DNA of 64,000 bases from Pieris napi. Lineage: Eukaryota; Arthropoda; Insecta; Lepidoptera; Pieridae. Location: assembly GCF_905475465.1 (NCBI RefSeq), contig NC_062247.1, forward strand, positions 1,674,001-1,738,000, given 5' to 3'. The notes under the pieces are model-generated. The model had not been told where the DNA came from. It did not search any database and saw nothing but the letters and a program-made list of their open reading frames with translations. Within the stretch, counting starts at the first letter, position 1; each line of letters begins with the position of its first letter. Positions 47,101 to 56,100 of the stretch are shown one piece after another. A program made the position numbers and the translations under genes.

Positions 47101-50100
47101 CTATATTTTCTTACAACGAGCTAATTTCCAGATTTCCCTGGGAAAGCGCATACACAGGAGGGGAAGTGACGCAGCCATGTTGCCCGGAAGTGGCTGAATT
47201 CGAGCAACACGTCACCGGATGCATTTCTTTCGCGGCGAGACAATATCTTGCTCTTACTAGGGACGAATACTGGCTGAAGGTAAACAAGGTTATATACGAC
47301 TAGAACTACGCATTACATTGACATTTTTTTATTTATAAAAAGACAAATGACTTCCCAGGAATATTTTCTATTGGAAAATTCAATTGTCGTTTTTAGTATT
47401 TTTCTTTAATTGATATTTATGTTATCCACAGTTCAAACCTTCCCTGAACTTCCACCAATAGTTCAGGATCAAAACTAGCCAAATCAGTCCAGCCATTTCG
47501 AGCTTTTTATAACGGTGGGTAACATAAATATCAATTAAAGAAAAATACTAAAAACGACAATTGAATTTTCCAATAGAAAATATTCCTGGGAAGTCATTTG
47601 TCTTTTTAAAAATAAAACAATTCAATGTAATGAGTAGTTCTAGTCGTATATAAACATCTTGGTTACCTTCAGCCAGTAGCGACATTTTGATTTATTTTTA
47701 CTTTCAGCATGGAGGCTGTTCTATAGTCACAAATATAGCCGAGTTCTGGGCCTCGCGTGCTGTCATCAACTATACAACTGGGCTGTATGATATTTCAAGT
47801 AAATAATATTATATGTTTATTTAAGTACACCCCATAGAAAATGTATAATCATTGAAACATAAATTTTTGCACTATGCCTCTTTTTTATGCACTCAAATAT
47901 ACATAAACGAAGATAGTAAAACACTATGTTAAATAAGGTATACAATTATACAGGTATACATATTGAAAATGACATGATAATACGAATCTCACGCAACGCT
48001 AACCATTTTCAACATCCTCGCTATCCGAAACAAATGCCGAAAAGGCTGTTTCTATCCCTCCACGTGTCAGATAATAAATAAACAATCGTAAAGAAAGTGG
48101 TATATTCAAATTGATTAATAAAAAAAAGGGTGCGTGTACTTGTGTACGCGCGTAAGAAGTTATACTTCTTTGGCATTATTAAAAATAGTTTTTGATTGCA
48201 TGCAAATAATTAATTACAATTAAATAATCAAAGACTGGAAAAGGAGTCATTATAGTCAATAAAGTTCAGTTTACATTTGAAAAATTAAATAAATAAATAT
48301 TTATTATTATTCTCTTACATTAAGTGTAACATAAATTCTATTATTATTCGAATGTTGTTTTTAAATTATGTCCAATGCCGTAGCATCTTCCGTGGGCAAC
48401 TTCATTCTCTTAATTTTGTGTCACGGTGCGCGCGCATCGTAAAATTTCACTCTCATCAATTTTTCATAACGCGCCTAAAGAAGTATAACTTCAAAATGAA
48501 AATGTCACAATTATCATAATTCCCTAATAATAACTGTAGAGATTTATAACTGTTGTACAAACTTATGGTCTAAATACTCTCCCTATAAAAGCACCCAGAC
48601 CTTTAAATATTTAAAAGCGTCCGCGAGAATACGAAAAGGAAAAATTCTTGTGACACAGCTTACACTTTTAAAATATTCTCTGTAAAGCATAGAAAAATTG
48701 CATTTAAAATTGCGACTTCGATACAGAATATTATGTTTAAAATATTTTCTCAAAATTATTCATTAAAATTTATGTTCACCGTAATTGTCACGTCTTTTAG
48801 AATAGCTTGTATCGTAGATATAGTATTATGAATGATGTGGTAAACTTCAATAATAAATAAATGTACATATATATGTTGTTGTATGTTTTCAGACGTAATG
48901 GGTCCAGATGAAGACCACAGCAATGTAACAAACTCGGTTTTCACTAACGTCGTCGCAGGATATTCTTTATATTTGGCTCAGTAAGTTTATTAATATTTTC
49001 TTATAATATTGGTTTAAAATTTGTTCACTAGTTACGTTCAAATAAATAAAACACTTTGTTTAAACCTGGGTGTCAACTAGCTTTAATCGTTTAAAACATG
49101 GGCTTATAACTAAGATAAAATTAGAGTGGGGGTAGTGGGGTTGCGACACTAAGAAAACACTAAATTGGCTTATTGAAGGATTATTAAATCTAAGTTACAC
49201 TTCTGTTACCTTATACCTATAAAGAATATAAGTGTAGTCGAACTATTGGACATTATCGTTATGAGTGTGGGAAAAACTAAAAGGCTTATGTTGGCTTCAA
49301 GTGTGCGATGATTGCTAACATTTGGATTACGCTTCTAATTATTATTTACTAAACTATATTTTTTCTTTAAGTTGGCAATAATGGCATTGTTCGAAATTTT
49401 GTTTATATATTATCGCTAGTAATATTATTTATTGTTGAAAAATTTGTAAGGCTTTCGTTTTGTCGTAGATTTTGAAAATAATCAAAGTTATTTCGAACTG
49501 CTAAAAAATTAAATATAAGTATGGATGAAGGAATAAATAATTAAGTACTTTTTTTTATATTCCACATTTAAAATATGAATACAATTTCATTTTAAAATTA
49601 GGATCTGTAAACAAATTTATTTTACAGGATTATACTTTTGTAAACATTGCAATGGTTTGATTGAATCTTTCAATGAAGCATGCACTTTCAACATAGCGCA
49701 CTCTGCTGATGCATTTGAAAACTAATTCACGTTCCAATTAAGCTTCAGCATTATTCGTCATTGTGCGGCACTGAGTCGCATTTTGCTCTGTAATTGGAAA
49801 ACTACCACATCTACTAATTAATTTCTTTGTTTAGAAGTTTAAAAGAACTTTTCTATAGAAATAAGCGTGATGATGAGATGAGTGATCTTTTACAGATACG
49901 TAGCGTGCCTTTGCCAATCGTACTTTGAGGCGAAGAGCCCAGATCGATGGGCAGACATTGCCTGGAGCCTTTCCCTTCCTTATGATCGAACCCTGGATTA
50001 TCATCCGCAGTTCAGTGGTTACCACCGCGGTGACGCCATTAAACAGGCCGATGCTGTCCTTTTGGGATATCCTCTACAGTATCCAATGAATGTGTAAGTA

Positions 50101-53100
50101 ATCTTTTTTTTAAACACACAAAACGCCTTTCACGGATTTACACATCTATTTATTACATAATATAATCTGACGTATCGAGTCAGTCAATATTATAAATATA
50201 ACGAATTTTTTATTTAATAGAATCAAATGTATGAAAACAAATAAAAATACTAAATGTATGGCAAACATAAATAATTCACTGTTTTTGTTTAAACAATATT
50301 CTTTACCTACATAGTAATAATAATGATAATTATAAAATTAAAACAAATTTGAAAAGTTTGAACCTTAACTTACCTTTAACGCTGGCAATATTTCTTCGCT
50401 GTATTGCGATACTTATTCGTTGAGCAAGGAAAGCACCAGCTCTGGGGTCACCGGTATTATCTACCAGGCGCCAACTTAAATCTTTTATTAGTGCAATTGA
50501 ACCCCGCACAAGAGTCTTCTCTAAAGTCAATAACTCCAAACATGGTGAAAAGACCTTTATATTTTTGTCATTTAAGCAGTTCTTCTACCGTAAAAAGTTG
50601 TGAGATCCATGTAATACCAGGTCGGTTAATTCAGTCCGTATTTAAGGGACCTTCTGTCCTTATTTATTACTTAGTTATAAACATCTTATAGTGAACATAT
50701 CAATATTACAAATCTTATGTTTTAAAAAAAACATTGATATGCCCCCGGATGGGAAATATAAACTATTTCCACAAAAAAATCATCAACATCGGTCGAGTCT
50801 GTCATAAAAACATCAAATTCAACTTACGCTTGTTTAGCACTTAACACTTCCATACTCTAACATCTTCTTATGAAAAATATGCACCTATTGTACACACCTA
50901 AAGTTAACACAACAATTACAGAAGGAACAGCTTTATGGTTAGGGCGGCGAGTAAGTTTAATAGTCTAACTTGTGATTGACCTATTCGCCTCGTGTGGTGT
51001 CGGCAAGGAGAGCTATGACATCTGAGCTCCTCAGTGGAATGAATGATGAACCATAAGTTTTTATAAGTGTACATATAAGTTATACTAAACTGTTTAGTGT
51101 TACTTTACCAATTTTTACTTAGTTTATTACTTTCTTTGATATATATTTATATAGTTGAATAAAATCATTTTACCAATCCAGTTAATATTATTAGTACTTA
51201 ACTATTTACAAATATTTATTTAATGGCGTAAAAGAACATTGTATTTAGTAAGTAAGTTAATAATAAGCTTTCTCAGTAAATAAAATAAATAAAATATTTT
51301 TCCTAAGCCACGTCACGAATTTCAATACTTTTTAAACGATATTTCCAAGCGATTATATTTTTTCAGGTCGACCCGAGCAAACGACCTCTCATACTATGAG
51401 ACCGTAACTCGAAGTACGGGACCAGCGATGACGTGGAGTATGCACGCGATTGGGCATCTTCAGCTCGAAGACAACTTGAGGGCGGCTTCTCTCTTCAACA
51501 GAAGCTATGAGCCCTACGTCAGAGAGCCATTTAAGGTTGGTTCTCTCTATTTAATTAGAAATGAATTTAACTAAAAATAACAAGAAAATACAATTTTAAA
51601 TTAATAAAAAAAAAACAGTGGCGCTACAACCTCTTTAGGTCTCAGATTTCTGAATCTGTTTCATGACCATTTTTAAGTCTAATAGGCAACCGGGTGATCA
51701 GCCTCCTGTGCCTTATCACATGCACGCTGTTGGGTTTCGGTACTGGCCTTTAAGTTGCTGCAAATATTTATAATTTTAGTTAAGTTTTAATTAATTTGGT
51801 TGGGAAACATATTACCATTAAGAGTATTTTAGGTGTGGAGTGAACTCCGCCGTCCGGAAGTGGGTGCGGTCAACTTCTTCACGGGAATGGGAGGGTTTCT
51901 TCAGGCTTTAATCTTCGGTTATGCAGGCATCAGTGTACACTTGGACAAGATTACTATTAATAGACCTCAACTGCCTCCAGAAGCCTCGAGGTTCAGGATA
52001 AAAGGTAAGGTTTCTGTAGCTTTCTTCCATTCATAGCGAGCAAATGGGGCCGTTTTCAGTGAGAATCTCTTACTCTCTCTTTCCGCGTCACCGGTATCTT
52101 GCGCTAGTGTTAATCTAGGTTACCTCGGAGAGCTATAAATGGATTGACCTAACAATAAAAAAAATCACGCGTTATTTTGAGGGACAATTAACACATTAAA
52201 GAAAAACAAGGAACATGTTCTAGACTCAAATAGAAAAGCAGACAAATGTACTCAACATTTTCACCACGCGACTCCAAGTTTCTGACTACCTACGAAAAAA
52301 TAAACTAAACAGTAAACAATTTCTTTAAAGTATTAATTTGTAGTTTGGTTTATTTAATTTCAGTTTTCTTTTTTTATGTATTAACTAGCTGACCGGGCAA
52401 ACGTCGTTTTGTCATGTATTCATTTATAATAAAAAAATAAGGGTTGGTCGTAGAGGGGTGAAAGTTAGGGGTTATATGTATTTTTTAATGCTGTATCATA
52501 AAGAAATAAAAACAGAAAAAAATATCTAAAAATAAAAATAAAATATTTAGGGGTGGACTACCCTTAACATTTAGGGGGATGAAAAATAGATGTTGTCCGA
52601 TTCTCAGACATACCCAATATGCACACAAAATTTCATGAGAATCGGTCGAGCCGTTTGGGAGGAGTTTAACCACAAACACCGCGACACGAGAATTTTATAT
52701 ATTAGAAGATGTACTTAATTGACCTATGTTTTCCGTTGAGCAATATTTAACAATGTAATCTGTTTAGTTTAAAATACAGTTTAGAGTCTATATTATTTTT
52801 TCCAAATGTATGTTATTTTTTTGTTTGAGTTCTGAGTTCAAGTGATAATGGATGTTATCTATTTTTAGGAATTAAATATTTAGGCGCACACTTGTCATTA
52901 GATATTATGGTGGCAGGCACAACGCTTACTGTGACGTCACTGGATGATAAATGGCCCCTCACTATGTTTAATGGGAAATATAATATCACCCTTGTTCCGG
53001 GACTGACAGGTATCTAATAGATATTTAATTTAATTTGTTTAATAATAATAAAACTTATATGACGGAAACGTGGGCCCTGTATTGTGGGTAATAGTCCAGT

Positions 53101-56100
53101 CAGTCAAGACAATTAATTCATTATAATTCCAAAAGTTTTCAAATTTTGATGTAAGGTCGGGAGTGGTATTAAAACAAACTATAAAATTTTGCAACCTGCT
53201 CTGCGGTCCGGAACATTGTTAAAAATAAGTTTTGGTCGTGAAAAAAATTCCAAAAGTTCTGCAAACTTGGGGAAGTTTTCGATATAATATTTCATATCAC
53301 GTATAAAATTTGCAACCAACCTAAGTGTACGGAACATTTTTTGTTATTAAAAATTAATGTTTTTCTTTATTAAACTGAAGGAAAACGTTCCAAAAGTTCT
53401 GCAAATTTGACAGATATATCGAAAATAAAATAAATAACAAAAAATGTTCCGTACACTTAGGTTGGTTGCAAATTTTATACGTGATATGAAATATTATATC
53501 GAAAACTTCCCCAAGTTTTCAGAACTTTTGGAATTTTTTTCACGACCATACAGCAAAAATTAATTTAATTGCAATTTTAACAATGTTCCGGACTGCGGAC
53601 AAGGTTGCAAAATGAGATTTATTGTCGTCCCAATGTACCATTCACTTGACCGAAGTTTGAAAACTTTTGGAATTATTATCAAATTTTCGATTTCGAATGT
53701 CTCTAATGACTGGTCTATAACTAGATTACAATTGTTCCTTGGTACATAGCGCATGTTGAAGATTGCTATCATAATTTCACAGGCGTTTTTGATAACCACA
53801 TTAATTTTTACATTTACCGTGTAGACTGTTCAGAGGAGTTGTTCGGACTAATACCTGCAGCTGAATTTCATCAACAGCCAGGCAGCATTCCACCCGTAAC
53901 ACCTCAACGTCCGTCGTTCCACAACTGATTGTTTTTAGGCAGATTCCGTGTACCAACACTATGTAAAACCAGCTGCCCATCGGTGTATTTCCGTACCAAT
54001 TCAACTTAAAGGGACCTTGAGAAAAGAGCATACCAATTCTTCATAAAGCCGGCAACGAGCAAGACTTCTGGCAATTTAAGTGTCTATGGTCGGCAGTATC
54101 ACTTAAGGCGGAAACATACTACTAAAACGCGACGCGACGTGTCGTGTCGACACCCGATGTCCATCGTGCACATTACCAATACGCGACACCACGACACGCT
54201 TGCAAATTCAGAAGTCATTTAGCTGATTTATTTATTTTTTTATTCTCCGTGCAATGTGCCAGCAAGTTTTTACCAATTTGAGGTTCAGATTCGAGGAATG
54301 TTTGCAGCGCAATGGTGCACACCTGGATGATGTTATTTTTAAGAAATAAAATTCCAAATTCGCCAAATAAATCCAAAAATATCTAAGTATATAAATTGAC
54401 ATTCGTGTCAAAAACTCGAAAGACTGACGCATGACGTCATCATCACAACATCCACAACACGCCGATCCAAATCGATTGGATGTTACCGCGTGTTATCACA
54501 TGGCGTTTTGTCTATGTGCATCTGACCATATTAAATATATGGGATTGATAAGTACTGACATGCGTTGGATGGCGTGGTGTAGCGTCGCGTTTTGGTAGTA
54601 TGTTTCCGCCTTTAACATCAGATGAGCCTCCTGCCTGTGTATAAAAAAAGAGTAAATTTATTTTTGAAGTGAAACTTCTTTAGGTGCATGAGGGTAAAAT
54701 TTTTCGGATGAAACGCAATAGTAATAATATTAGTGTCACGAAAGTGTGCAGCGTTTTTGTCGAAGAAAAGGGAGAGAGCGATTGAGACCGATTGAGAGAT
54801 GGGCGAATTTCCTTATAGAAATTATATTTTTAAAATTAAAATTTCGTAAAGAGAATTTATGAAATATTAGTATAAATATGAACAAGACTTACAAATTAGT
54901 TTGCCAAAGAAGTTTCACTTCTGACATGTGTAGGTACTTTATACGCACGCACTTTTTTTCTCAACAATGAGGATCTCTGGAGCGTCGGATGCGAGGCAGT
55001 AATATATTGGATGTGATAGCCAATGAGAAGGTCTGCCTCTATTTGCAGTATTGCTGCGACGTGTCTGCAAAGTTGCGGGGTGTATTACTCTATACTAATC
55101 CTACTAACGAAAGGAAATAAATTATTGTTAATACATTAATCGATTGTCTAAAAAGTTGCCAAGAACTTTATCTAAGGTAATGTTTACAGTTACATTAATG
55201 GGGCCCGGTCCATTCACAATACATTCAACGCCCTGGAAGGATTGCAAGCTACCTGCTGATGTCATTGGCGAAAACTATTTAAGACCAATAGGCTCATAAT
55301 ACAAACCAAATCACAGAGACAGTTACCTAAATAATAAATTATTTATTAATTTAAATAAAAACAATTCATTTTAATACTTGTTTCATTTTAAAACCAATGG
55401 CGCTTACAACCTTTTAGGTCTGGGCCTCAGATTTCTGTATCTGTGACTGATTAGATCAGCCTTCTGTGCCTGATACACGCCGTCGACTTTTTGGGTCTAA
55501 GGCATGGTTCTTCACGATGTTTACTTCACCGTACGAGCGAGTGTTAAATGCGCACATACGTCAATTGGTACACAACCAGGATCGAACTTACGACCTCAGG
55601 GATGTGAGTCGCACGCTGAAGCCACTAAAGCCGGTTGCAGACCGAAAACTAAGCTATGCCAAGGCTAAACTAAGCTATGCCAAGCAAGCTAGGCTAAGCT
55701 AAGCTAGAAATAAATAGCATGCACACCAACAGCTAAGCCAAAGCTCAGTCAGTGTGTGCAAAGGGAGTGCGGGGTAGCGGGAGGGTCTTGGTCTGCAACC
55801 CGTATTATACGGGTTGCAGACCAAGACCCTCCTAGCTAAGCTAAGTTAGTTTAGCTTAGCTCGCATAGCTGACGCAGTTTTCCATACTTGTGTGCAGACC
55901 GCAAACTATGCGAACTAAGCTATGTGAACTAACTAAAATATGCGAAGCTAATTTAGTTGTGTATGCCGATGCGCAGCTACACGAGCTAAGCTAAGCCCCT
56001 CCCGCTACCCCGCACACCATTTGCACATCCTTCGCCACACTGACTGAGCTTTGGCTTAGCTGTTGGTGTGCACGCTATTTATTTCTAGCTTAGCTTAGCC

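Noticed and set aside
51833..52036. Independent small gene of 67 codons
   Set aside because: It is PGGHG exon 12 plus intron sequence.
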